Positions 39,001-51,630 of a DNA stretch of 64,000 nucleotides are shown here, piece after piece (the first letter of the stretch is position 1; every line of letters begins with the position of its first letter). Source of the stretch: Ascaris suum (taxonomy: Eukaryota; Nematoda; Chromadorea; Rhabditida; Ascarididae); contig CM024171.1 in NCBI GenBank assembly GCA_013433145.1, forward strand, positions 7,564,065 through 7,628,064. The letters run 5' to 3'. The translations under genes were made by a program, and so were the position numbers. Below the pieces are notes generated by a model. The model was not told where the DNA came from. It ran no database searches and saw only the letters and a program-made list of their open reading frames with translations.

Positions 39001-42000
39001 GCTCCGTACACCATGAAGGCATGGATATCGTATGGAACAACTCAACCTTTGTTTCCGCCGTCAGGTTGTCATCGAGAACTAGGGTTCTTATGTTATGAAA
39101 ATTAGCCTATGCTGCTCTCTTGCGTCTGCTGCATTCGCCAGTGAGGTTGACGATGAAGTTCAGCTTATGTTCTGAGTAGACGTATCTCCGGACTTCTTTG
39201 TCTTACTCGGTAACGTAGTTAGTTAGTAGAGTAGAGGATAAAACTGGTTCCGCATCCATTTCGTTTTGGACAGATTCTTTTCCAGCTCCATGTTCTTTGA
39301 CTCACTCTGGAGCTGTTCCAGCTTGTCCTGCGGTCCTAGCGCACTGTGGACAAGGATAAAGCAGCCGTCTACAAACAGCAAATGTGTCAGTTGCTCGCCG
39401 TTCATGGAGCTGCATCCCTTCCAATCGAAAGAACCGATGAGCGTATCTAGAGTTATTGCAATGAGCCTCAGTAAGGTTGCATCACCTTGCTGCTATAAAT
39501 ATTGGTATGGCAGACATCTTCAAGAATTTTGATTTCCGTGCTACAAGGTGGCATTCATCTTATCGACGTATTCTGGGTTGATGGCGACTGTGTTTGCATC
39601 TTGAATTGCGCATCGATCTCCATCGAATCGAATAGCGCATTGATCACCACCGAATCGAATGCTTTTTTGTAATCGACGAATGCGAGACATAGAAGTATCT
39701 GCAACTTCTTATATTTTTCTCGTAATTGATAGAGCACGTATACGTTGTCGGTCGTTGAGCAACCCTTACGAAAGTGTCTTGTTATCTGCCTGTGAACAGC
39801 TTCAGGTGTTTGGTTAGATGACTTAGAATACGTATGAACGTCTTATATATCTTAGATAGCAGCATGGTCGACCGATAGTTGCTAAGATCAGGTCCACTTT
39901 CTTCATTATCAGTGTCGTTCTAGACGTCTTCTACGCAACAGGGGTTCTTTTTGTTCGCGCAGGAACTGCTGAATCGGGCTGTTAATGCCTCAAAAGGCTC
40001 GCTTTCTCTGGCTTTTAGACGTTCGAGGTAGATGTCTTCATTTTCCGGACTCTCACTTACCTTGAACCGATGTATTCATTGCTGGTCGACGAAAGGCTGT
40101 TCCCATATCCGCTTCCTGAGGACAGGGCAGATGGCCCTAGCTAAGCACATATCAGCCAGCAAATATTGTCGTTACGTTAGGTCTGTGGAGGCTTTAGCAC
40201 TGCGTTGTTTGAAGTCGTCAAGAAAGTTTAATACAAATATCTAGTCTACGATTGTGGCTTCTTTGAAATAGCAGCTGCCTACTCTCATAAGTTTTATTAT
40301 TTCCATCGTTTATCTTCTGCCATTCTCTAAGATGAACACATGTGGTGCTTGCATATTTTAGCTGACCGTCTTGTCTGTAACGCCATTATTGCTTTCATAG
40401 CTTGTAAGAGTAGAGTGCTACTATTACCCGAAGTTTTACTGTATTGTAAGAGCACATTTCCTTGAATTTGCACTAATCGTTACGATCTGATTTTAGTAAC
40501 TTCCTTTCAGTTTGATTTCTGTTTGCTGTCAATGAAGAGTTAACTACGTAGTCGATTCTCAAATAGTGTCTTCGTGATTTCTTTAATTTGTTCGGTTATA
40601 TTCTCTCATATTGCTGTCGAAATAATTTCAGGAATGAGCAACGTTCCACAAGTGCTTGCTTGGTTAATTCGCGACGATTTGCGAATGGTGAATATATCAT
40701 CAATGGGGAGCGTTGTAACGATCGACGATATAAAACACGACTTTGCAGGTTTTATATTCATTTGTTTGCATGCATTGAGGATCACATCTTCCACTGTTTG
40801 CCATTCGTAAGTTTTGTGTTGCTATCAGCTGATATAAAATGCACTTGCAAGCGTGGAGATCGATTACTTAACTCTTGTCTTTAGTTTCGAGACGTTGCTT
40901 CGACGCCAAGTGCATTAACAGCTTTAATAAGAGTGTTATTTTTTCCGGATAAAATGGAACAAATTGCGCTAATCTGGTGTCATATATTTGTTGTTGGGGG
41001 TCGGGGGTTGACATTGAGATCGATGTTATCGCATTTTTGCATCGAAGCTTTATGTTTTTCTACATGATGGAGTTTGAAAATACGAAGAGCGAAAAGGTTA
41101 ACTGTAGTCATTCCACTCTATCTGATGTTTTAATTCTGTAGGGAGGTTGCGATTTTTTTCTTTATTAAGGGATACAGAGGCAGGGCGTGCATGTCCTCGA
41201 GGTGTGCGCTGTACTTACGCCCATTCTCATGACGAACTTCGGCAGACCGTAACTCAGAAGGCAGGTAGCAGCGTTTCGCGACTGAATGGCAGCAACATCG
41301 GATCGGGTAGTAGTATCTCTTGTCTGCTGAATGTCCCGCCACCAAATCCGCAGCCAATGCCTAATCCCACGGTGTCAATCATTTCTATGCGAGTACCGCC
41401 TCCACCGAACCCAAATACTCTTGTGATTGACCCGAGGCACCCATTGCGTAAGCGCTTTCATTTTTCATATTTAATCCACTACTGGCAACTTTATTAATTC
41501 GTGTTTCTTTTAGCAGCCCTAAAATTTCTTTTTATCATCAAACAGTTTCGATTGTTTCGCATTCCCCATATTCATTACTATGAATGCATGGCATTCACCT
41601 GAATTGGAGTGTTTTCTGATTGAATTCCTTTGTTAACGCCAAAATTGCACTAAGTAATTCTTCATAATGGTAAGGAAAGAGGTGCCTCGTTCAGTTTTTG
41701 CGCAGATGGAAAGCGAAGAAACTCTCAAAGACCTTGACATAGCGTATTAAAGAAAAGGAGAATTGTGATGAAAAATTTTAAAAAGACGTTGCGCACCGCC
41801 ATTGTGATTTCTAATGGCAGCTGTTTTGGGTTGTAAGTACGGAGTGAGGATGGAACTCGATGCACTGTCGGCGCATGAGGACATATAAGAGCAGTTTTTA
41901 AACGGTACTTCGGAAACGGGTGTATACTAGTATGTGTTGTTGCTACATTAGTGCTGACCATTATTCCACTCACGTAGGCATGCTTCCGCGCCCTCCTTCA

Positions 42001-45000
42001 CTTCTCTTCCCAGTTCCCAGAAAGTACTACAGTCTCTGTTCTTGGCTAAAGTTTGCGGTCCACTGATAATCAAGTTGCTGAAGGTTAGCTTAAAGGAATT
42101 TTCGCGTTTCCGTGATCAGCACTTGGCAAGTTTTGATGAGCAGCTAACTTGGCTGGAAAAGGTAGTGAAGTCCTTGCTTTTTTGGTTAACTTTGCTTTTC
42201 AAAACTTGCAAGTTCTTTCCCATGCTTTTTTGCATTATTTCTAGTTCTTGTCTGTATTTATTGACCATCTGCTTGCGATCGCAAGAGAAAAGCCGAAAAT
42301 TCACTGCTCCGCCCCTCCTATGATGAGTCACGACTGCGGGGATGTGAGGGGAGGGGCGAATGTCTATGTGTTTTTCGAGGAAAGAGGGCATTGGTCGTCG
42401 AGGCAGCCGACATGCCAAGAATTTAACTAATGCCATCGATAGTTCGAGCTTTAGGGGTTTACTGGTTGTGTTTATTTGATGATTTTTACTGGAAATATCG
42501 ATGATTCATGTTTATTATTTGCGTATAATAATGTAATGTTTTCGCAGCCAGTTTATATGCTGTGAGCTATCATGTCTAATGAATTAATAGCGAACTTGTT
42601 GAGTGTTCACTTCTAATTGCTTGGTTTGGAATATTTTTGTTTTGTGAGCAGACTGATTTCAATTGCAGCGAATGAGAATGGAGCATTCATGCCGCTATCG
42701 GTGCCCGTTGTCCCAGTAGTCATTCCAGGTGGTCAATCTATAGATCCCAATATTCCTAACGCCACCGTTCCTCTTCCTCCCAATCAGGTGATGTTTATGT
42801 TATAATTTATGTTCTTTTCATTAGGCAATTTGCGCTGTTTTATTGAAAAAAGAGCTTGCATAGATGCTCAAAAACCCGTTGTTCGAAGAAAATTACATCT
42901 TCTATAGAAGTTTATAAATCCCTTCTCAGTTAACTCTCTCTTCACCCAGCGGAGGTATTGGGGGTGGCGGCTCTTACTCGTGTTTGTTCCCCACGTATAT
43001 GCCAATTATACGATTTGTCTTATTATTAACACTGGCCTTTATTTCTTCCGTTCTGAGTATATCTGGGACTTCAGTCCCTTCATCCTGAACCTCTAAAAGA
43101 TTTGGAAAATAAGTTTTTTCACAATTATAGGTTATTCTATAGAGTTTGAGAACCTCTAAGTCTAGCGACCTACAGCTTGCAGCACTGTATAATTAAAGAG
43201 AAGTGAAAGAGAATGGTAGTTTCACGAGCCAATTTGACTCCCGTACTGTAGTTGTTTTCTGTCCATGAAAAGAGAAAACGCAAAGAAATATGGATGAAAT
43301 CTGCATGGATTCTATATCCATGGAAAATGAGCACCCAAATGAGTATAAGTAAAAGGGTAACTCATCACTCTTTTGCTTTATGCAAATATCGTAAGATTGT
43401 TTGGGCTCTTCTGTGGTTTTATAGAGTGCACTCTGTTTCTTTCTCTCATCATTCCCTCTCCCTCTTCTTTATACAAAATAAATTGTTCGGGAAGCGTAAC
43501 ATGTGAATTGGCTTTGTAGGTATAGAACACTTCTTTCAGAAGAATAAATATTATCCGATCCTTTTCGCTTTTTCTCTGCATTATTACTGTTTTTTAAATT
43601 TCTTTCTCAGTTAAGTCGTTCTTAATGGAGTGATAGGCAAAATATTTCCTTACTTCACGTTTTGAATTATCCGACTTGGTTTACATTTATTAGCGGTCGC
43701 AGAAGGCGTCGGAAGTTTTGCAAATTGGGGTGATTTTCCAAAAACTTTCGCTTTCAACAGTATGGTTAGAAAGTTCATTCTAACGTTGTTACTTTAATAT
43801 TGGTGGTGCAGTAAATTCTTAACGTAAAATTGCCACTTTACTTTAACTGCCCGTGGAACTCGCAGATCACTCTAGCCACTTTTCACTTCTACATATCGGG
43901 AGCTATTTCTTTATTCACAGGGCATGCCTCATCACATTTGGAGAAAAGTGCTTTTTTGTTTATATTCGATTATTACGGGAATGCCATGAATTTGAGAAAT
44001 TTCATTTTGCTGCTTTCAGATTCCAAGTGCAAGGATCGAGCATATGGCAGAACCGATAGCGCCTGCTGGCACTGTTGTTATGGTTAGCTGTCTTTTTATA
44101 TTTGGCCGGATGCGATGACAGTACCCTATGTTTTGCGGTCGGAGATGGGTTGTTTTCAAAGAAAAGCGTTGATCAGTCGCATTGAACCGATGTTCCTGGT
44201 TTCCTTTCAGTGAATATGTTTTGAGAGTTTCGTTAGTTTTGCTTGCGAACTAATTGTTGTATGCCCGTTCGGCAGCATATACCACTTTCGAGCTTAAAAA
44301 GCAAGCAGAAGAATTCCAAGAATCCTGTGTGGATAGCATCATCTGAGCTCGATTATTACTGGTAGTCTTTGTTAAAAATCCCATTCGATGAATGCCTGTC
44401 CAAAAAATTGGAAAGTCGGCGAGCTTTGGAGCATTTAATGATGATTTTATGATGAACGAAATAAAACGTCTAATTTTTAGATGACAGTTAATTCATCTCC
44501 ACTCTAGCGGTATTCTACTCCACTCAGATTTTCACCTCATCTGAAAATATGAAGAAAAGATTGTATGCGATATTTTAGGCAGTAGAGCACTCGTGAGGTA
44601 GACACATGCCAAGATTGTTGTTGTTTTCCTAAACCATCTAACGGAGGAGATTAATGAGAAGGTGAGGGAGACACCTCGTTTCCTTTTTTACTCGACTGTT
44701 GTGTTGTGTTTTCATCCTTCAAATGTTGATAATTTCGAATGCGATTGAAAAAGAGTGGATTTGGTTAAAAAACTATTCGTTCATTTTCCCGAGCTTCTGA
44801 CCCCCCCCCCCCCCCCCCTCCCTTTTCGAAAGGTGATGCTGGGGCTGTTGAGTTTAGACCGTGACTATCACTTGAACGCCATAGAGATTCAGAGACAGTT
44901 TATAGTATTGCTTGCAGTGTATTCGTTGTGTTAAGTACGGTTGTTTCGTTGATAATGGATTTAGATGGCTCGTGGAGGTGGCTTGCCGACTGCAGCTCAC

Positions 45001-48000
45001 CCAGTCATGATGTCGGCAGTTTGGCCAACTGCAGTGAGTCACGCTCAGACAGCGCCGGCTGCATTGTTGCCTCCCTCAAACGTACAACCAATGATTCCTA
45101 TACCGATACCTCGTCCGCCGCCTTCGCAAATATCCGTCACTCCAAATGGTGCTGGGTGGATGCACACGTGGTAATCATTGCTCCTATAACATTGGCTTCT
45201 AGCAAAGTTGTGAACAAGTTTAAGGGAAGCGGATAATGACTGATCTTCATTCGTTCAGTTGCTGCCTTATGATGCTCAAATCGCATCATAATTTCTTTTT
45301 TTCGCTTGTGGAATTGTAACTTGCCGTTTCAACTTAGCGGATGGGTTGGATGCCAAGCACGATTTTATAGTCAGTCATTTCCAAGCGAAAATTCGGATTA
45401 CTCGTTGTTTCGAATTATTGCTGTCGACGTTATGAATTCCTTCTAAGCCGAAATGTGGCATTTTCTATGTTTTTGCCAAGCAAAGGAGCAAATGACGACT
45501 GCCTTGTCTGTCCATCTGCCACACGTTTCATTATGATCTTTATTGTTCGAGTGAAATTTACGATATAGATATCCACAAATAGCTTACAAAAATCGTCCGC
45601 TGGTACATGGCTTCGCCTTTTTTATCCTCCACTTTTTCTCTCTTGCTGAAGCACCCGACTTCTGGCCATGTCAGGGACAAAATTTTTTTGCAGAAAGTAT
45701 TCACTGCAGTAAATCAGATTGATTTTGTTGACTATGAGGTGTATTCTTGTTAGTCTTACTTCCAAAAATCGATCCATAACCGTTAATTCTGCTTAAAAAC
45801 GTTCATTGCGATGTCGAGCGGCATCCGTCGTTTCGAGGTGTTGGCAACAATTGCGAGATTTCCCAACTTGTGTTATAGTATGGCAGAAGGTGCGAAACGC
45901 CCTAGAAGGTGATATATTGGATTCGGACATTCGTTGCCTATATACAAGCACTGAGTAATTTGCAAGGCCTCATTTCTCGAGACAGCTACCCGACTCACTG
46001 TTGCATTCGGTACCTGTAATAAGCACACCTGTTTTTTATGTGGCACATTTGCTAACCTGCTATTCTAGTTGAATTTGTAGTGGGACCGGCCAACTATTAA
46101 ACGACGCAAGCATGCAGTACAGTGTGCCTTATGAGTGTGTTGATCCTCATTGGAGAGTTCTAGACGATTCACGCTGCGCTATTCCGTTTCCACCTGCGAC
46201 GGCTGTTGATGCGGTATTTAACTTCTGTTGTTATGGGATTCGTGCTCTGTTGAAATCCTTTTGAACTTTCAGGCGGAAAATCAATTTTTACGAAATGCAG
46301 GTACTGTTGGCGAAAGTTCAGCAATATTTCTTCCACGAAATATTCTTCTTCCCCCCCCCCCTTCATTTCAGGAGTAACAGCATTCATGAATTCTGTTTTT
46401 ATCGAAAGATTTGCGTGAAAATCATCTTATTCGTGCCACCTTTTATAACACAAGAATGCCGTATAGCTAGCCACAAAGAATATCATGCACTTTTTCCCGC
46501 TCGCTTGATGCTTGAGTGAGATTGATAAAAAAATCGCCGCCAGCGTGCTTTTTTAGAGCTTTCGCCGCGTTTTTGATGCCACGGTTTTGAAGCTGGATCT
46601 CTTTTCTTGAAAGCATCTCCTTGTAAATAAATTTATAAACGATATAAATCAGTGACAAACTCTCTAGATTTGACGGCGTTCGATTTATAGTTCTTGTTTT
46701 CTGTCACTTTTTGCATGTGAAATTCGTATTTCCACGCATGCTCATACCATCGCTGAGACTTGGGGCATTTCACAGTCACAGGGGAACTTACGATCTTAGA
46801 CATCGTTTTGTCGAGGTGAAGTTGGGGAGACAAGAGTTGGCGACTATTTGTTAATTCTAGCATGGAGCATTTCTAAAGTAATTTTTCAATATTCACCACC
46901 AATTTTTTGTTGTTATTGAAAAAATTCAACTGAACTTCTTTTTTTCATCACTTGTCTTAATTTTTTTCTTCTGTTTTGTTCCACGAAATTTACTAGCTCA
47001 TTCAATTTTCGTTTAGGTTGCGTGAGACCTCAGAATTGAACTTCTACTTAAAACTATTTCGCATCTTTACGGAACTTTTTTATTCTATATCGCATGCTAC
47101 TAGCCGGAAGAAAGATTCAGATGGGATCGTTGCGTTCAACAGATGCCCATGTAAGAAATATTTTTTTACAGAAGCGACACATGAAAGGTTTGGACTCAGA
47201 AGACGAGGAGCAGCTCATGATGCGCAGAAGAGAAATCATATCGTATGCCTTTTTTTCACTTATCTCAAAATGCACCATAATATTCCTCGTTAAATTACCT
47301 GGACCTCTCTTAGATTATTTCAGTGGTCCGATGTGTAGGACTCGATGCGGTGGATGCGAATGAAAATGCTTAAATTTAAACTTACTTTGCAAACATATTT
47401 CGGTTAGTCCATAAGTTGATAAAGAGTAGAAATAACTGACGAATCGTTGACTGTATGAAAAACATTACCTGATTATTGTAAAAGAGCGTCCGTCCTTACG
47501 TGCTTGACAGCTGGGAAGGGGTAATTCTTTTCTTCCTAGTTATGAACCCAATAGGTCCATTCTTTTGTGTGATATAATGAGCTCTTTTGCACTAAGGACT
47601 TATTTTTAGGCGGTTGGCAGATCTACATCAAAGGGGTCATGGAACAACTGCCGTCGAAGAAACGTTAGACGAGGACGATTTGCAGAGGTTTCATTCTTTC
47701 CAAGATTCTTCATCTGTTTGTAATTGCCATTATTTGATGTACTTCGATGAAATTTCTCTTGTTTTTTCTTTCATGCCGTGAATGTTAATTTGCATTAAAT
47801 TTCGAAGGTGGGGGGAGGTTCCAGTGGTACCAAATGTCATTTCATTAATCGTAGCCCAACGCACCACCCTTTGCCGTTCCGTTCTCATTTGCGTTCTTGC
47901 GAATAGAGACGATTCTCCATTGAATTTGTAGTTAACGACCGTAATAAGCTTATGTGCATTCATGTGGTAGACGAAAAGGTTGATATTAAGCATTGATAAT

Positions 48001-51000
48001 TGCACTACATAACATATATTTTGCAAGCTTGCGGATCTACGTTCTATCGTTCAGCTCGTTTCTTTCTGTCATCTTTTATTCGTTTGTTCCTAAATATTCG
48101 TGCATTATTTCGTAGTGCAAAAATAGAGCAAGACACAATGAAGCAGATCTGAACAGCAATACAAGGTTTTATTCGAATAGTTTTGGTGAATGGTAAGGCA
48201 ATGTTGTCGCGAAAGCAAGGGAGCAGATTTTCAAGTCGAAATCGGAACCATCATGCCTCACTCTGTTCCGATCCCAATCTGAATGAAATAAAACGACTTG
48301 AGTACCTCCCAGTTTGAAAGAGTATGCCGATTCCCGAGGTAATTCAAATTTAAGAAGCTGTATTAGAATAGGGCAACGTTAAATTCGGGAGCGAAGGCAT
48401 TAAATTATAGATACGAAAAAGTAAGGCGTGATTCAGCAGTGTTACGCAATTTGCTTTTGTAAGCGCCTTCGCTGTTCCAGTCATGTATCATATACGGTGG
48501 CCAGCTCGGTGCTCTATGACGAGAAAGAGACGACGTCGTCGAACGCTTTGCAGTTGCCACCGCTGCCGCTTCGATTCAACAACACACCGGCGATCGATGA
48601 TACATTGTACCTTCTTACATGGCATTATTCTGAATTGCTCAGTCGAACATATCTAATTGATTTTGATATCATAGGGACCTGTATGATAAGGGAAGCTGTG
48701 TAAAACAGGAAAGTACTAACAGAATAAACGACAACAACTTTAACTCTACGCTATTTTTCACCTCTTAAACTGCAGTGTAATTTGCTGACGTGAAAACTTG
48801 AATATTCGGATAAGTTTTGTCACTAGATACTAATTCTTCATGATTTGCACTAATCGATAACTACATATTTATTAAGGTAGTTGTGCAGAATTATGTGATC
48901 GTAGAATTAGTTTTTCTAGAAACCATTTGAATGAGGCGACAGCTTTGTCCACCACTGTGCTAACGGTATGTCCACCATGTATATGGACCAGTGGCGCGAC
49001 TCCCGCAACCGTACAAGCGCCGTGCACCATTATGCAAGTTAAGGATACGATTAATCAGCCACTACCTACACCTGCTATACAGCGACCTCACAGTTAGTGC
49101 AGTTAGCTTCTTCTAAAATAGCGTGCATGGACCGTGTTTTGAGAGTGTTGCTTTGGCAGGTATTGCACAACGAATAACTACAATGCATTACCTTCCGTAG
49201 TGCCGTTAAAAATATGCGGCATCTTAAGCCTACGATCCAAAAGCACACCAGTTCTTTGGCACGTCACTGAACGGTTTTATATCAAACGCTTAATCGTGGA
49301 AAGATCATATGCGTTTTTTTAGATTGTTGTTTGCTGGTTCGCAGTATCGTCATACATAATTAGTGCATTCTGATTTCCTCAGGTTTGTAGAATGGAGTTC
49401 GATTCGTAGACGAGACGAGATTACCCATAAGACCACTTTGGGATCCTTATTTTAGTCGAACTAGGTTTTGGCAGAAGCAGAACCAACTTCCGAACGAAAG
49501 CACAAAGTGCTGAAAAATACTTGAATAAAAAGAGAGGAAACAGAATGAAGTGAGGGTGAAGGAAACTCTGAAGCAAACGCTGAATGTTCTCACACATGCT
49601 CTGACTTTAGAATAAGATGTATTTCTTTGATGAACTCCGAAAGGCGATTTTTCCTTCACATATTTCTCCACTTGATCGGTGTACGGTTAACTCAAAATTT
49701 CACTCTGTGCATTAAATTATAGCTGGTGATCCTTATCTTTTAATTGTAATAACTATACTAGAACCCATTTTTATGTGATCGTTTTCATAAAAATACATTT
49801 AAATGACTTTCAGTGCCGCCGTTGTCGGCATATGAAGTGCAGGATCCGTCTTGCATTGCTGAGCACTTACCACCGGTGATTCGACCGCTGCCAGCAACGC
49901 CTCGTGATCCGCAGAATGTGGTGAGTGCGACTTTGGATCGCATTGTGGACGTGCGTGAACGCATGAACGATGTGGAAAAGAATGGTGGTATGGGATGCTC
50001 AGTCGAAAAGCAGCAGCTCAAGGTCGAACTCAATATTGTCAGTCGACAGATTCAGGTACCATTCTTTTATCAGCTAGTGGTAGCGTGCTGAATGTTGTTG
50101 TGAGTTGCAATAAAAAAGATTAAGGCGAAGGTAAAAGTACCACTTCGCCATTAATCGGTTTGTGGTTTATGCTGCAGTTTGATAGGCAACAACGATGCGC
50201 CTAAAGGGAAGGGCATGGTTGGTGATGTTCGGTAGTTACGTATTCAATGATAATTCTGCTTAATACGTCTCAAAAGCCCAGTAAGCTTTTTGAGAGTTTT
50301 TTGCAAAGGTGTGCTGTGACTGTGCTTTACCTGTGCCTACTTATAGGTGTAGGCTTCATAAGTGCAACAGTTTCAGAAACTTTATATAAAGAAGAATGGG
50401 AAAGGGAGAGAAAAGAAAGGTAAGGAGGGAAAATAAAAGGCTAACTGCAATTGGGAAACGTAGTGCGCTCGTTGCATCCTGAAAGGCGTAGCACTGTCAT
50501 CAGTGCGAAAGTGTGGAGCCTTCATATTTTTAAATAGGAAGGCATGGCAGCCCCCTCCCACCCCCCACTTCGTTGGTTGCAAAAAGGAGAACTGAATGCA
50601 TTTTTGCCCATAGGAAGAAAGGCACGGGGTCTCGTCGAACTTGACGAGAAAGAAAGCATGTCGACCTTAGAAACTCACAGATGTAGTCAGGAAGTGTGAG
50701 GCAGTAAATACTCGGTGGTGCCATGAACTTGGCGATATGTACTTCGTACTTCAACCTTTCGCATTCTGCCGAAATCGAATTTTTCATTGTCGGTTTATGC
50801 AAATGGTCACATAATAAAGGAAACAAGCGGAAGGATATGCAAAATGAGCTGGCAGAGTATGCATTTTTGCGTTTCTGTCTTGGTCGTACAGCCAACTCGG
50901 TTGCATATAGAAGAACGTTGGCAACTCACCTATTAAAGGTCTCAGTTCTCATCAACTGTGCAGATCGAAAGCATCGTTCGCAAGCCATCCGGCTGCACGT

Positions 51001-51630
51001 ACCACCAAATTTACATACGCATTTGAATAACGGAATTGATGCGTCAGCAGGTGTTTATGCATCGATGGTCAGTGGGGACGTTGTTGTTGTGGTGTTGATG
51101 GTCTGCAAACTAGCATGCATATCGACAAATAGATATCCAGGTTGGCAGTGTATGATTTAATAGCAAAGGATGTTGAAAAGCATGAAAGCAAGCAGAAGAG
51201 AACGTTCTAAAAGTGAGGTTCTCTTCCCACCGACTGCCGCCGCGATTGGCCGGATAAAGCATATCCATGTTGTGTAATGTTAAGATGTTATATATGACAG
51301 GCACAACAACAATAGCAGTTTGATGAACAAATGAGCAATGAAATGAAATCGATGAGAAAACATCTAAAATCCTGGCACATTAACGATTTGTTGTGTGGGA
51401 TAGAGTTTCTAGCTGGAGGTATTGCATGTGAATAAAATTGATGCTATGGATCTGCACATGTGTACAGTTCAATTTCGAGCTGTGTTGTCGAATACTGTGG
51501 AAGAGCTAAAAAGGATTTTCAACGAGCAATGAATTTGCAGTCGCTCGACCAGCAAACGAAGCAGTCATGTCTTCTGCGAGAGTTGGAGGCCGTCGATAAG
51601 AAGATCGAGCATCTCAACATACACTGCTAA
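33093..51630 (+). CDS. rle-1: Roquin/RLE-1: RING-ROQ-CCCH RNA-binding E3 ligase
   Basis: Roquin family proteins bind stem-loops in mRNA 3' UTRs and are RING E3 ligases; C. elegans RLE-1 is reported to ubiquitylate DAF-16. The 21 exons are 33093-33155, 34241-34342, 34753-34930, 35156-35386, 35852-36027, 36531-36731, 37416-37551, 38030-38114, 40632-40748, 41170-41447, 42669-42787, 44020-44082, 44965-45170, 46081-46213, 46273-46300, 47104-47242, 47610-47687, 48481-48606, 48920-49092, 49814-50055 and 51541-51630. Phases agree throughout, giving about 987 aa (human Roquin-1 is 1133). The RING has CPVC, CGH, CRVC and CCPID. The ROQ core has [28 protein letters not shown] and [20 protein letters not shown]. 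The CCCH finger (Cys429, Cys438, Cys444, His448) has C-x8-C-x5-C-x3-H spacing. A proline-rich region and C-terminal coiled coils follow. The ATG sits directly on a CGCATCAG acceptor. Exons 11-19 are less conserved and less certain. Confidence 0.93.
38600..40130 (-). mobile_element. Decayed RTE-like LINE fragment in Roquin intron 8
   Basis: The minus strand reads through RTE reverse transcriptase landmarks in order. [19 protein letters not shown] is at about 39890-39830. [20 protein letters not shown] leads into [13 protein letters not shown] (motif A, about 39760-39640). [15 protein letters not shown] (catalytic box, FVDG in place of FADD, about 39405-39360) is followed by [10 protein letters not shown]. 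The post-RT region (MQGAMER-like, ITSEDV) is at about 38970-38900. There are many stops and frameshifts. The two changes in the FADD box, Ala to Val and the second Asp to Gly, would kill catalysis. It lies antisense in a 2.5-kb intron, and no endonuclease domain was recognised. The ends are approximate. Confidence 0.85.
44801..44818. repeat. C18 homopolymer in Roquin intron 12
   Basis: Eighteen consecutive C lie in the intron before exon 13. A similar C11 run is at 46351-46361 in intron 15. Both are error-prone runs without coding effect in the model. Confidence 0.95.
46351..46361. repeat. C11 homopolymer in Roquin intron 15
   Basis: Eleven consecutive C, 51 bp after the 28-nt exon 15. If the donor at 46301 were not used, the exon would read through this run to a stop shortly after it. 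Confidence 0.9.

Noticed and set aside
42042..42170. Open segment reading [14 protein letters not shown] and [13 protein letters not shown] between Roquin exons 10 and 11
   Set aside because: The frame needed by Roquin (phase 1) hits a stop, and the open frame does not fit the flanking exons. Exon 10 joins exon 11 cleanly without it.
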